64,000 nt of DNA, taken from NCBI RefSeq assembly GCF_036231905.1, contig NZ_JAZARE010000001.1, positions 186,001-250,000 on the forward strand, read 5' to 3'. This document shows positions 1 through 10,911 of this stretch, in pieces (within the stretch, counting starts at the first letter, position 1; each line of letters opens with the position of its first letter). The translations under genes were made by a program, and so were the position numbers. This stretch comes from CAMLIZ01 sp036231905. Lineage in GTDB: Bacteria > Pseudomonadota > Gammaproteobacteria > Burkholderiales > Burkholderiaceae_C. The notes under the pieces were generated by a model. That model worked only from the letters and a program-made list of their open reading frames with translations, did not search any database and was not told the DNA's origin.

Positions 1-72
1 ACCCGGCCGGCCGCGCCGCTGCCGGCGGCCGAACTCGACGTGTGGCACGACGTGCGCCGCGCCGTCGTCTGA
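1..72 (+). CDS. C-terminal end of an upstream gene, probably xanthine dehydrogenase small subunit (partial)
   Basis: An open frame enters from the left edge and stops with TGA at 70-72, leaving 23 residues that end in RRAVV. It lies 16 bases before the XdhB start on the same strand. In known xdhABC operons the gene at this position is xdhA, the FAD/2Fe-2S subunit. The fragment is too short to show any domain, so the assignment rests on gene order alone. Confidence 0.55.
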   Translation, partial: TRPAAPLPAAELDVWHDVRRAVV

Positions 73-88
73 ACACCAAGGACAGACC

Positions 89-2419
89 ATGAACAAGCTG
101 GTCGACGCGCCCCTCACCGAGCCGCTTCCCACGCCGCAGGTCGGCGTGGGCCGCCCGCATGAATCCGCCGCGCTGCATGTGACCGGTCGTGCCGCCTATG
201 CCGACGACATCGCCGAAGCCAGCGGCACCCTGCATGCTGCGCTGGGACTGTCGCCAGTGGCGCATGGCCGGCTGCTGGGCGTTGATTTGCAGCGCTTGCA
301 GGCCCTGCCCGGCGTGGTGGCGGTGCTCACGGCCGCCGACATTCCTGGTGTGAACGACTGCGGCCCGATCGTGCACGACGACCCCATCCTGGCCGATGGC
401 GAACTGCACTACCTCGGCCAGCCCGTCTTTGCTGTCATCGCACAAAGCCGCCAGGCCGCGCGCCAGGCCGCGGCGCTGGCCAAGGAGGTGATCCGCTGCG
501 AGCCGCTGCCCGCCGTGCTGAACGTGCGCGAGGCCCACGCCAAGGCGCATTACGTGCTGCCGCCCATGCACCTCACCCGCGGCGACCCGGCGGCCGCGCT
601 GCAGGCTGCGCCGCACCGGCTGCAGGGCTCGCTCACGGTGGGCGGGCAGGAGCAGTTCTACCTCGAAGGCCAGATCTCCTACGCGCTGCCCACCGACGAC
701 GGCGGCATCCACCTGCACTGCTCCACCCAGCACCCGAGCGAGATGCAGATGGTGGTGGGCCATGCGTGTGGCCTGAAAGCGCACCAGGTGCGGGTGGAAT
801 GCCGTCGCATGGGTGGTGGCTTCGGCGGCAAGGAATCGCAGTCCGCCCTGTTCGCCTGCGTGGCCGCGGTGGCGGCCCAGCGGCTGAACCGGCCGGTCAA
901 GTTGCGGTTGGACCGCGACGATGACTTCCTCGTCACCGGCCGGCGCCATGGCTTCGAATACGACTACGAGGTGGGCTTCGACGATGCGGGCCGCATCCTC
1001 GGCGTGGAGATCACGCTGATCGGCAACGCCGGTTACTCGGCGGACCTGTCGGGGCCGGTGATGACGCGAGCCATCTGCCACTTCGACAACGCCTACTGGC
1101 TGCCCAACGTGGCCATCCATGGCTACCTGGCACGCACCAACACGCAGAGCAACACCGCCTTCCGCGGCTTTGGCGGGCCGCAGGGTGCGATCGCGATCGA
1201 GGCCATCCTGGAGCGCATCGCCACCCGGCTCAAACGCGACCCCGTCGCCGTGCGCCAGGCCAACTACTACGGCACGCAGGAGCGCAATGTCACGCCCTAT
1301 GGCCAGACGGTGGACGACAACGTCATCCACGAGCTCACCCAGCAGTTGATCGACAGCAGCGACTACGCCGTGCGCAAACTGGGCATCACGCGCTTCAACG
1401 CGATGAGCCCGGTGCTGAAGAAGGGCATCGCCTTCACGCCGGTGAAGTTCGGCATCTCCTTCAACGTGACCCACCTCAACCAGGCCGGCGCGCTGGTGCA
1501 TGTGTACCAGGACGGCAGCATCCTGGTGAACCATGGCGGCACCGAGATGGGCCAGGGCCTGAACACCAAGGTGGCCCAGGTGGTGGCGCATGAACTGGGT
1601 GTGCCCTTCGAGCGCGTGCGCGTGAGCGCCACCGACACCACCAAGGTGGCCAACACCTCCGCCACCGCGGCCTCCACCGGCGCGGACCTGAACGGCAAGG
1701 CCGCGCAGGACGCGGCGCGCCAGATCCGCGAACGCCTCGCCGCACTGGCCGCGCGCCTGCACGGCGGTGCACCGGAGGACGTGCGCTTCGGCAATGACAC
1801 GGTGACCGCCGGCAGCACGACCTTGGCCTTCTGCGACCTGGTGGCGCGCGCCTACCTGGAGCGGGTGCAGCTGTGGTCCGACGGCTTCTATGCCACGCCG
1901 GGGCTGCACTGGAACCGCGAGACGCTGACGGGTCGGCCGTTCTACTACTACGCCTATGGCGCGGCGGTGAGCGAGGTGCTGGTGGACACGCTCACCGGCG
2001 AATGGCGGCTGCTGCGTGCGGACCTGCTGCACGACGTGGGCCAGTCACTCAACCCGGCCCTGGACATCGGCCAGGTGGAAGGTGGCTTCGTGCAGGGCAT
2101 GGGCTGGCTCACCACCGAGGAGCTGGTGTGGCACGCGACCACGGGCGCCCTGCTCACCCACGCGCCCAGCACCTACAAGATCCCCACCGCCAACGACGTG
2201 CCCGAGGCGCTGCAGGTGCAGCTGTTCGACAACCGCAATGCGCACGACAGCATCCACCGCTCCAAGGCGGTGGGCGAACCGCCGTTGTTGCTGGCGTTCT
2301 CGGTGTGGCTGGCGCTGCGCAATGCGGTGGCCGCGGCGTTGGGGCCGGACGCCGACCCCCGCCTGGATGCACCGGCCACGCCGGAAGCCATCCTGCGGGC
2401 GCTGGGTGCGTTGCCATGA
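89..2419 (+). CDS. xdhB: xanthine dehydrogenase, molybdopterin-binding subunit XdhB
   Basis: Large catalytic subunit of the molybdenum hydroxylase that oxidises hypoxanthine and xanthine to urate in the cytoplasm. The 776 residues match the usual length of bacterial XdhB. Visible signatures are the MGGGFGGKE molybdopterin-contact loop at residues 241-249, an AFRGFGGPQG loop that supplies the substrate-binding arginine, and GEPPLLLAF near the C-terminus, where Glu730 is the expected catalytic base. An N-terminal hammerhead domain (roughly 20-150) precedes two molybdopterin-binding domains. The ATG at 89 follows the preceding stop by 16 bases. The stop codon overlaps the XdhC start (ATGA), which implies translational coupling in an xdhABC operon. 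Confidence 0.96.
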   Translation: MNKLVDAPLTEPLPTPQVGVGRPHESAALHVTGRAAYADDIAEASGTLHAALGLSPVAHGRLLGVDLQRLQALPGVVAVLTAADIPGVNDCGPIVHDDPILADGELHYLGQPVFAVIAQSRQAARQAAALAKEVIRCEPLPAVLNVREAHAKAHYVLPPMHLTRGDPAAALQAAPHRLQGSLTVGGQEQFYLEGQISYALPTDDGGIHLHCSTQHPSEMQMVVGHACGLKAHQVRVECRRMGGGFGGKESQSALFACVAAVAAQRLNRPVKLRLDRDDDFLVTGRRHGFEYDYEVGFDDAGRILGVEITLIGNAGYSADLSGPVMTRAICHFDNAYWLPNVAIHGYLARTNTQSNTAFRGFGGPQGAIAIEAILERIATRLKRDPVAVRQANYYGTQERNVTPYGQTVDDNVIHELTQQLIDSSDYAVRKLGITRFNAMSPVLKKGIAFTPVKFGISFNVTHLNQAGALVHVYQDGSILVNHGGTEMGQGLNTKVAQVVAHELGVPFERVRVSATDTTKVANTSATAASTGADLNGKAAQDAARQIRERLAALAARLHGGAPEDVRFGNDTVTAGSTTLAFCDLVARAYLERVQLWSDGFYATPGLHWNRETLTGRPFYYYAYGAAVSEVLVDTLTGEWRLLRADLLHDVGQSLNPALDIGQVEGGFVQGMGWLTTEELVWHATTGALLTHAPSTYKIPTANDVPEALQVQLFDNRNAHDSIHRSKAVGEPPLLLAFSVWLALRNAVAAALGPDADPRLDAPATPEAILRALGALP

Positions 2420-3222
2420 ACGAAGCCACCCTGCGCCGCACGGCGCTGGCCTGGCTGGCCGCCGCCCGCCCCGCGGTGGTGGTGCAGGTGCTGGAAGCGC
2501 AAGGCTCCACGCCGCGCGAAGCGGGCGCGCGCATGCTGGTGAGCGCCGATGCGGTGGAAGGCACGATTGGTGGCGGGCACCTGGAGCTGCAGGCGATTGC
2601 CGACGCCCGCGCGGCGCTGGCCGCAGGCACCGCACGCCAGCTGCACGAAAAGCGTTACGCCCTCGGGCCCGCGCTCGGCCAGTGCTGCGGCGGCGCGGTC
2701 ACCCTGCGGCGCACGCCGCTGGATGGCGACAGCCTCGCCCGCTGGCCCGAACCGCTGGCGCGATTTCACCTGCAGCTGTACGGCGCCGGCCATGTGGGCC
2801 GCGCGATCGTGCGGGTGCTGGCGGGCATCGACTGCCGCGTGAGCTGGATCGACGAACGCGACGCCGAATTCCCCGTGCGCAGCGAGCTGCCGCCGCACAT
2901 CGAGTGCGTGTGCGTGGACAAGGTGCAGGCCGAAGTGGCCGGCGCCCCGGCTGGTGCCTTCTACCTCGTGCTCACCCACAGCCACGCGGTGGATCTGGCG
3001 ATCGTGGAGGCGGTTCTGCGGCGCGGTGACTTCGGTTTCCTGGGCCTGATCGGCTCGGCCACCAAGCGCGCCCGTTTCGAACACCGGCTGCAGGAGCGCG
3101 GTGTCACGGAAGCACAGCTGCAGCGCCTGGTCTGCCCGATCGGCCTGCCGGGCATCACCGGCAAGGAGCCGGAGGTGATCGCGGTGGGCGTGGTGGCGCA
3201 GCTGCTGCAGTGGAGCAGTTGA
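2416..3222 (+). CDS. xdhC: xanthine dehydrogenase accessory protein XdhC
   Basis: XdhC binds the molybdenum cofactor and protects it, and promotes its sulfuration before insertion into XdhB. The 268-residue product has the N-terminal XdhC/CoxI segment (STPREAGARML, then GTIGGGHLE), a paired-cysteine motif GQCCGGAV, and a C-terminal Rossmann-like half beginning LYGAGHVGRAI with a later GLIGSATKRARF motif. The start is the ATG at 2416. It lies inside the XdhB stop, and although the frame stays open far upstream, that region overlaps XdhB. The gene ends 14 bases before a convergent gene, so it is probably last in the operon. Confidence 0.95.
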   Translation: MNEATLRRTALAWLAAARPAVVVQVLEAQGSTPREAGARMLVSADAVEGTIGGGHLELQAIADARAALAAGTARQLHEKRYALGPALGQCCGGAVTLRRTPLDGDSLARWPEPLARFHLQLYGAGHVGRAIVRVLAGIDCRVSWIDERDAEFPVRSELPPHIECVCVDKVQAEVAGAPAGAFYLVLTHSHAVDLAIVEAVLRRGDFGFLGLIGSATKRARFEHRLQERGVTEAQLQRLVCPIGLPGITGKEPEVIAVGVVAQLLQWSS

Positions 3223-3236
3223 CCAACAGCCGCTCT

Positions 3237-4406
3237 CTAGTGAGCCACGGAGCGGCGCAAGCGGTACACCATTCCCAGACCATACGCGCCGGAATTGCAG
3301 GTCACCCCCATCAGGTCACCATCCCTTCCAACGGCGAGGCGAGAGGATGCCGTGCCGAACGGTGCCGCCGGGAACGACGCGAGAGCGGTCACCATGCGAC
3401 CCGCAGCAACAAAGACAGTTCCGGCGCCATTGGCGCCGCCAGCCGACGAGGTGCCCACCACGACGTTGGAGTCGATCGCATGCCCGGCGTTGACCCAGCT
3501 CCCCGCTGAATTGTCCGCAGGTAGGCGTGTGATGGTCTGATAGCCTTCATCCGGCGTGACGCGAAACACCGTCCCCTTGTTCTCGAGGCCACCGTAGACC
3601 GTGGTGCCAAACAGCGTGTCGCCGACCCGGCTTAGCCCGTCCATCGGCTGGACTCCGTCCTTGGTCAAAGGGTCGAAGGAGTGCATGAGGCTGAACTGTC
3701 CATCGACCGTCACGCGATAGACCGTTCCGTGGCCCCCCGTGCCTCCAAGGTAGGTCGCCCCATAAAGGCTGCCGTCCGACCCTTGAACGATGTGGCCCAT
3801 GGGATTGCTCCCGTCTGTACCCGTGCCATTCGTGCTGAATCCGTGAAGCACGGTCATTTCCTGTCCGGGAGTCCATCGATACAGCAGGCCGAACTGTGTG
3901 GGACCGCCCATCGCCATCGTGCCGTAGATACTGCCGTCCCTGCCATGGATGATGGGGCCAGCGCCACTGCCCTGCGTCATGCGGTACAGCGTCTGCAACT
4001 CGCCTTGCTTGCTGACTCTGAAGATGGATCCGCGATCTGCGCCGGCGTCGCCGTATGTTGAGCCGTAGAGATAGCCATCCCGCGCAAGCACGAGCGCGCC
4101 GTTCGGCTGGCTGCTGTCCTTGAAGCCGGTAAACGAATAGAGGCTCTGAAGCGGCGTGTCACCAGAGATCCTGAAGATGGTGCCTGCATTGCGGGCACCA
4201 CCGGCACCAGTCACGCCGTACCAGCTTCCGTCAGGAGCCTGAGTAAGAGGCCCCTTCGGACAACTACCATCGTTGCCGCTGAAGTGATGAAGGACGGTGA
4301 ACTCGTAGCTGGAGGACATCCCTTCGGACTGTGATGCGCTCGCAGGAATGCTGCAGCAAGCTGCCAGTGTCCAAGCGCACAAGCGCACCCATCCCTTGAC
4401 CTTCAT
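3237..4406 (-). CDS. exported GloVer-type tandem-repeat protein
   Basis: A 389-residue predicted exported protein built from about seven repeats of roughly 50 residues. Each repeat has the core pattern (G/D)xLYGxTxxGG...GTVFR, for example SLYGATYLGG and TLFGTTVYGG, which is the hallmark of choice-of-anchor GloVer repeats. These probably form a beta-propeller or solenoid; a molecular function is not known. The N-terminus MKVKGWVRLCAWTLAACC followed by SIPASASQS is a typical signal peptide with cleavage after ASA. I chose the ATG at 4406 because AGGGAGGAG lies 5 bases upstream and the signal peptide begins there; the frame remains open further upstream. Base composition looks less GC-rich than the neighbours, which may point to transfer. 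Confidence 0.8.
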   Translation of the reverse strand: MKVKGWVRLCAWTLAACCSIPASASQSEGMSSSYEFTVLHHFSGNDGSCPKGPLTQAPDGSWYGVTGAGGARNAGTIFRISGDTPLQSLYSFTGFKDSSQPNGALVLARDGYLYGSTYGDAGADRGSIFRVSKQGELQTLYRMTQGSGAGPIIHGRDGSIYGTMAMGGPTQFGLLYRWTPGQEMTVLHGFSTNGTGTDGSNPMGHIVQGSDGSLYGATYLGGTGGHGTVYRVTVDGQFSLMHSFDPLTKDGVQPMDGLSRVGDTLFGTTVYGGLENKGTVFRVTPDEGYQTITRLPADNSAGSWVNAGHAIDSNVVVGTSSAGGANGAGTVFVAAGRMVTALASFPAAPFGTASSRLAVGRDGDLMGVTCNSGAYGLGMVYRLRRSVAH

Positions 4407-4727
4407 GTGATCTCCTCCCTGTGGACGGCGGCAGCGGTTGTTTGCTGCCGCCAAATGTGGAGGCAGAGTGTGCGCCGGTGCCATGCCCAGCATTCCCCCT
4501 CGATTGGGGGGTGAGCCTAGCGGTTTCGAGACGCTGCCCTCTTCGGGGTTGCAATGCTTAAGCTGCACGCAAGAGGATCGACCGACCTCCGAGAAGAGAG
4601 TTGAGAGCCTGGGGTCGTTCGGTGCCTTGTTCCGCAAGAGCGGCCCGTGACCACTATGCAGCCGATCAGGACCGGGTTGCAGCAGCTGGTGAACGAGGCG
4701 CCATGCAGCGCCATGGTGGACAGTGGC
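4407..4727. other. intergenic region without a recognisable gene
   Basis: About 320 bases lie between the response regulator stop and the GloVer gene start, both on the minus strand. I see no convincing coding frame. The region holds the ribosome-binding site of the GloVer gene and, about 90 bases upstream of its start, a C5/G5 dyad that is listed separately. Confidence 0.6.
4495..4510. promoter_or_regulatory. C5-N6-G5 dyad upstream of the GloVer gene
   Basis: CCCCCTCGATTGGGGG is a perfect five-base inverted repeat with a six-base spacer, lying 89-104 bases upstream of the GloVer start. A similar dyad with a four-base spacer lies upstream of the diiron enzyme gene at 16641-16654. It could be an operator or a small hairpin; no binding protein is known from the sequence. 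Confidence 0.35.
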
Positions 4728-6151
<1,424 letters not shown>

Positions 6152-6155
<4 letters not shown>

Positions 6156-8011
6156 GGGCGGGCCGGGAAGGTGAGCGTGAAGCAGGTGGACCAGGGTGCA
6201 CGCTCGCTCAAGGCCACCGAGCCACCATGGGCCGCGAGGATGCGCGCCACGATCGCCAGGCCCAGCCCGGTGCCACCGGCACTGCGCGAAGCAAAGGGTT
6301 CGAACAGCCGTTCGCGGATCTCGGGCGGCACGCCGGGGCCGTCGTCGCAGACATGCAGGCGCACCGCGTCGACGCTGCGATCGGCATCGAGGTGCACGCG
6401 GGTCCGGGTGCGGGGCGCCGCGGTGACCACGCCGCCCTGCGCATCGGGTTCCGCCGGCGCCGGGCCCGCCGCCACCGCGGTGTTGGCGTTCTCCAGCAGG
6501 TTGGTGAGCGCCTGGTCCAAGCGGCGCGCATCGGCCTCTATCCACAAGGGCGCGTCCAGCCCCGGCCCCAGGCTCACGGCGGGCCAGCGCAGGGCCAGCG
6601 CCCGCACCCGGGCGGCCAGGTCCAGCGGCGCGGGGTTGAGTTTCCAAGGCTTGGCGTAGTCCAGCAGGTCGGACGTGAGGTGCGAGATGCGCCCCACCTG
6701 GTCGGCCACTTCACGCCGGGTGGCGCTGGGCGCCGCGGCCACCGCCATGGAGATGATGTTCAGCGGGTTGCGGATGTCATGCGCCACCGTGGCGGCCAGC
6801 GCGCCCAGCTCTGCGAGGCGCGCCTGCAGCTGGCGTTCGCGCTCGCGCGCGGCCAGCACCTGCGCCTGCTCCACCCGCGCGGCGGCGTCGGCCAGCACCG
6901 CGCCGAACATCTCGGCCGCATGGCGCGGGCCGGGCGGGGCCGCATCCCAGCCGAGCAGCTGGCAGCGCCAGCCGTCGGCACCGCGCGTGCAGTGCAGGCT
7001 GGGCACGTCGGACGAGGGCAACGGCGCCTCGCCGGCGCCCTCACCCACCACCACCGGCACTTCCAGCCCGACTCGGCTGCCGATCAGCCCGCTGGCGATC
7101 GCCGCCAGCTCCACGGGGGTTTCGGCCGGCTGCAGCGCCGTGCGCCAGGCCGCGAGGTCGTTCACCGAGACCTGCCCGCCAGGGAAGATGAGCCGCTCGG
7201 CCACCCGGCGCACCGGGCCGTTGAGCGCCAGGCAGCTCACGGCCACCGCCAGGCCGCCCAGCCAGCGCGATTCGAACGGCAGCAGCGGCGTCAGCGCCAC
7301 CACGCCGGCGCCCAAGGCCAGCAGCAGCGTCCAGGCCAGCGCACGCCGAGCCCAGGCATTCACCACGAACACCCGGTAGCGCAGGATGCCGTACACCAGG
7401 ATCAGCGAATAGGCCGGCAGGCCGAACAGCGGCCACGGTGTCATCGGCAGCTGCATCGCAGCCATCAGGTAGCCGGCGAGGCACAGCGCGCCCCAGACGC
7501 AGGACGCACCCACCGCCGCGATCTGGCTGCGCCGGGGCTGGCTGGCGCGCATGAAGCCCACCGCCAGCACGCTCAGGCCCGTGATGCCCAGCACCACCCA
7601 GGCCACGCTGGCCACCAGCCCCACCGTGGTGGGCACCGCCACCCAGCCGAACGAGGGCGCGTGGATGAGGTAGCCGGGGGACCGCACCCACGCCAGCAAG
7701 GTGGATGCGCCGCCCAGTGCATAGGCGGCACCCAGGCCTATGCGGCCCAGCGGCACGCGGCAGAACACCACGCAGAAGTGCAGGAACACCGCCGACACCA
7801 CCGGCGCGGAGGACACCAGCTTGATCGCCAGCGGCTCCACCTCCGGGCCCACCCAGTTGGGCAGCTCGTTGCCCACCACCCACACCGCCACGCCGGCCAG
7901 GAACAGCACCAGCAAGCGGGCACCCGGCACCCGATGGGCCCAGATCCAGAGCACGACGGCGAGCGCCAGGGTTTCGAGCAGCGCGAACGCGAGCACCGCG
8001 TGGATGAGCAT
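6152..8011 (-). CDS. multi-pass membrane sensor histidine kinase
   Basis: The 619-residue sensor partner of the downstream NtrC-type regulator. About 280 N-terminal residues form a series of hydrophobic helices, resembling the seven-helix 7TM-HK class rather than a periplasmic sensor loop. A GAF-like region of about 120 residues follows, then a short coiled segment, and the HisKA motif ATVAHDIRNPLN with phospho-acceptor His411. The ATPase domain shows NLLENAN (N box), CDDGPGVPPE (G1) and GGTGLGLAIVARI (G2). The start at 8011 is the first Met before the first helix. The signal sensed is not deducible. The four-base overlap with the regulator fixes the pairing. Confidence 0.88.
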
Positions 8012-8067
8012 GGGATTGGCCGGGTTCGGCGGCTGTTAACCGCAGCGACGATTCGAAGGAACCGCCT

Positions 8068-8082
8068 GTATCCAAAGTATAC
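8068..8082. promoter_or_regulatory. GTAT-N7-ATAC inverted repeat between divergent genes
   Basis: GTATCCAAAGTATAC lies in the 172-base gap between the sensor kinase (minus) and the DUF4166 gene (plus). The outer arms GTAT/ATAC are perfectly complementary, and the local AT content is higher than the surroundings, as expected for a promoter/operator region. The regulator is unknown. Confidence 0.3.
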
Positions 8083-8183
8083 GGTCGGGCGCCGGCACAC
8101 CAATGAAATCAAGCACTTAGCGCCGCTTCGCGGCTGGCTTGGAACCTGCGCTAGCAGGCTCACCAAGACCTCCTGCCGACACC

Positions 8184-8876
8184 ATGCTGCTGCGCTCGTT
8201 CCGCCCTGCCTTGCCGCTCCCCGGCGCTGCCGCGCCCACCGCCCCCACCGCGCCGGCGCCCGCCCCGCTGGACCTGCGTGCGCTGCTCGGGGAAGCGGCC
8301 TGGGCCGGTCTGCCCGCTGCAGTGCAGCGCCGCTTTGTCACAGGCCATCCGAGCGCGGTGTACGTCGGCCGCATGGCGCTGCACTGTTCCTGGGTCGGCC
8401 GGCTGTTCGCCGGGCTGTCGCGCCTGGTGGGCGCGCCGCTCACGGCGGCGTGCCAGGCCGACATCCCGGCCGTGGTGAGCGTGCACGGCAATGGCCGCGG
8501 CGGCGTGGTGTGGGAGCGCCGCTTCGGCCACCCCGGCGCCGGTGGTGCGACCGTGCGCTCCACCAAGGAGCTGGCGCCCGACGGCACGCTGTTCGAGCGC
8601 ACCGACGGCGGCCTGGGCATGGCGCTGCGGGTGTTCGAACGCGAGGGTTCGCTGGTCTTCCAGAGCCGCCGCTACGAGCTGGTGCTGGGCCGGCGGCGCT
8701 GGGTGGTGCCCGCCCTGTTCACCCCCGGCACCTGCGAAGTGAGCCACACGGACCTGGGCCATGGCCGCTTCCGCTTCACCTTGCAGATGCGGCATCCGCT
8801 CTGGGGCCGCACTTTTTTCCAGACGGGCGTGTTCACCGACCCGGTGGACCTCATCCATTCAGACGCCACAACGTAA
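8184..8876 (+). CDS. DUF4166 domain-containing protein
   Basis: A 230-residue protein whose body from about residue 40 matches the DUF4166 pattern. It shows a VYVGRMALHCSWVGRLFAGL segment, an alternating beta-strand region with GVVWERRF, and a C-terminal WGRTFFQTGVFTD motif. DUF4166 has no established activity; it is often found next to, or fused with, TIGR01777-type oxidoreductases, as here, where the next gene starts 9 bases downstream. Two starts are possible: TTG at 8139 and ATG at 8184. I prefer ATG; neither has a strong Shine-Dalgarno sequence. The N-terminal Ala/Pro-rich stretch is probably flexible. Confidence 0.78.
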   Translation: MLLRSFRPALPLPGAAAPTAPTAPAPAPLDLRALLGEAAWAGLPAAVQRRFVTGHPSAVYVGRMALHCSWVGRLFAGLSRLVGAPLTAACQADIPAVVSVHGNGRGGVVWERRFGHPGAGGATVRSTKELAPDGTLFERTDGGLGMALRVFEREGSLVFQSRRYELVLGRRRWVVPALFTPGTCEVSHTDLGHGRFRFTLQMRHPLWGRTFFQTGVFTDPVDLIHSDATT

Positions 8877-8885
8877 GAGGCTGCC

Positions 8886-10427
8886 ATGACCCCCCTGATC
8901 TACTCCGTGCTCGCCCTGCAGGCACTGCTGGGCGCCTTCGACAACCTGTGGCACCACGAGCTGCAGGCACGGCTGCCGCAGCGCGTGTCGGCGCGGCGTG
9001 AGCTGGCGCTGCACACCGCGCGCGAGGTGATCTACGGCGTGGTGTTCCTCACGGTCGCCTGGGCGGAGGCCCGCGGGCCCTGGGCCGTGCTGCTGGGCGG
9101 GCTGCTGGTGGCGGAGCTGTTCATCACGCTCGCCGACTTCATGGAAGAGGACCGCACGCGCCGCCTGCCGCCCTTTGAGCGGCTGCTGCACACCGTGCTG
9201 ACCGCGCTGTACGGCATCTTCCTGGCGCTGATGGCACCGGTGCTGCTGGCCTGGGGCCGCAGCCCGGGCGGCCTAGTGCTGGTGGACCACGGCCCCGTGT
9301 CGTGGCTGTTCAGCGCCTTTGCGCTGGGTGTGCTGGCCTGGGCCGCACGCAATGCGCTGGCCTTGCGCAGCACCCGCCAGGCGGCGGCTGACGCGGCGGT
9401 GGCCGAGCGGGCCGCGCGCATGGCCGCACGCAACGCACCCGCGCTGCGCGGCACGCCGCTCACCGTGCTGGTGGCCGGCGGCACCGGCTTCGTGGGCACC
9501 GCGCTGGTGGCCGACCTGGTGCGCAGCGGCCGGCGCGTGATCGTGCTCTCCAGGGACGTGCAACAGGCCCGCGGCACGCTCGGCCCGCGCGTGACCGTGA
9601 TCGACCGGTTGGACACCCTGCCGGCGGAAACCCGCATCCATGCGGTGGTGCACCTGGCCGGCGCGCGGGTGCTGGGCTTGCCGTGGACCCGCCAGCGCCG
9701 GCACACCTTGCTGGCGAGCCGGGTGGACCTGACCACCGAGCTGGTGGCGCTGATGCGCCGGCTGCACCACCGGCCCGAGGTGCTGGTGGCGGCCTCGGCC
9801 ACGGGCTTCTACGGCGTGGCGCCCGAGGGTGCGTCCATGCACGGCGCGGGCGCGGTGCCGGTGGACGAGTCCGCCGCGCCGCGGCCGGGGCAGTTTGCCA
9901 GCGACCTGTGCGCGGCGGTGGAGCATGAGGCCCGCCGTGCGGAGGCCCTGGGCGCCCGTGTGGTGCTGATGCGCTTTGGCGTGATCCTCGGCCGTGGCGA
10001 TGGTGCCTGGCCGATGCAGGCGCTGGCGGCGCGGCTGGGCCTGGCCACCACGCTGGGCACGGGCCGCCAGCCCGCCCCCTGGCTGCACCTGGACGACGCG
10101 GTGGGCCTGCTGCGCCTGGCGATCGAACAGCCCCGCCTGGCCGGCCCGGTGAATGCGGTGGCACCGCAGGCCTGCACGCAGCACGAGTTTGCGCAGGCGC
10201 TGGCGGCCGCGCATGGCCGGCGCGCCTGGCTGCGCATGCCAGCCGCACTGCTGCGCGCGCTGGGCGGGGAGATGATGTCGCTGATGCTCGAAGGCCAGGC
10301 GGTCGCGCCCGCGGCGGCGCTGGCGGCGGGGTATCGCTTCAGGCACGCCGATCTGGCCGCTGCCTGCCGCTGCCTCGCCGGCACGGCATCGGTAACGGCC
10401 TGCCAGCCCGCTGCGGGACACCGATGA
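8886..10427 (+). CDS. membrane-anchored TIGR01777 (YfcH-like) NAD(P)-dependent oxidoreductase
   Basis: A 513-residue fusion. Residues 1-165 contain four to five hydrophobic helices (for example EVIYGVVFLTVAWAE and LYGIFLALMAPVLLAW). After a basic/Ala-rich linker, residues from about 190 form an extended short-chain dehydrogenase with the nucleotide loop VAGGTGFVGTALV, a VVHLAGARV motif, and ASATGFYG at the active-site region typical of TIGR01777/YfcH proteins. The C-terminal DUF1731-like part includes RMPAALLRALGGEM. The substrate is unknown. The ATG at 8886 has AAGAGG upstream and follows the DUF4166 stop by 9 bases, so the two form an operon. Confidence 0.85.
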   Translation: MTPLIYSVLALQALLGAFDNLWHHELQARLPQRVSARRELALHTAREVIYGVVFLTVAWAEARGPWAVLLGGLLVAELFITLADFMEEDRTRRLPPFERLLHTVLTALYGIFLALMAPVLLAWGRSPGGLVLVDHGPVSWLFSAFALGVLAWAARNALALRSTRQAAADAAVAERAARMAARNAPALRGTPLTVLVAGGTGFVGTALVADLVRSGRRVIVLSRDVQQARGTLGPRVTVIDRLDTLPAETRIHAVVHLAGARVLGLPWTRQRRHTLLASRVDLTTELVALMRRLHHRPEVLVAASATGFYGVAPEGASMHGAGAVPVDESAAPRPGQFASDLCAAVEHEARRAEALGARVVLMRFGVILGRGDGAWPMQALAARLGLATTLGTGRQPAPWLHLDDAVGLLRLAIEQPRLAGPVNAVAPQACTQHEFAQALAAAHGRRAWLRMPAALLRALGGEMMSLMLEGQAVAPAAALAAGYRFRHADLAAACRCLAGTASVTACQPAAGHR

Positions 10428-10461
10428 AGCAGCTGCAACGGCCCGTGCCGCCAGGGTTGCG

Positions 10462-10815
10462 CTAGCGCCCTGGCCCCTGCTGATCGCCCAGGGCATGCGT
10501 GCGCTCCTCCACCCAGCGGTCCACCGCGAGCAAGGCATCGCTGAGCGAGCGCGCCATGGGCGTGAGGCGGTACTCCACCTGCGGCGGCACGGTGTCCAGC
10601 GGCTGCCGCTCGACCAGGCCGTGGTGCTGCAACTCGCGCAGCGTCTGCGTGAGCACCTTCTGCGAGATGCCGCCGATGCGGCGCAGCAGCTCACCGTTGC
10701 GCATCGGCCGCTCACGCAGCGCGGGCAGCAGCAACGACCATTTGTTGGCCACCAGGGTGAGCGCCCGTCGCGACGGACAGGCGGCGTCATACACATCGAA
10801 GACAGGTTTGCTCAT
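10462..10815 (-). CDS. HxlR-family transcriptional regulator
   Basis: A 117-residue winged-helix repressor/activator of the HxlR type, a class that often senses aldehydes, quinones or oxidative conditions. The signature is CPSRRALTLVANKWSLLLPA followed by RPMRNGELLRRIGGISQKVL and LTQTLRELQHHGLV. Cys14 at the start of helix 1 is the conserved redox/electrophile-sensing position in many members. I chose ATG 10815 (MSKPVFDVYD), which matches family length; an upstream in-frame start exists at 10863. It is divergent from the SMR/azoreductase genes and probably controls them, which is an inference from gene order. Confidence 0.9.
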   Translation of the reverse strand: MSKPVFDVYDAACPSRRALTLVANKWSLLLPALRERPMRNGELLRRIGGISQKVLTQTLRELQHHGLVERQPLDTVPPQVEYRLTPMARSLSDALLAVDRWVEERTHALGDQQGPGR

Positions 10816-10911
10816 CGGGGCCGGAATTCCGGTGGTTACCAGCAGGTGCGTACTTCCTGCCACGCACAGGCCGCCGCAAGCTTAGCCCCATGTCGAACAC
10901 ACGGAGTCCTC

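Noticed and set aside
6227..9001. A 924-codon plus-strand open frame across the kinase gene
   Set aside because: The translation is His/Gln/Arg/Gly-rich with no motif, and it overlaps three well-supported genes in other frames.
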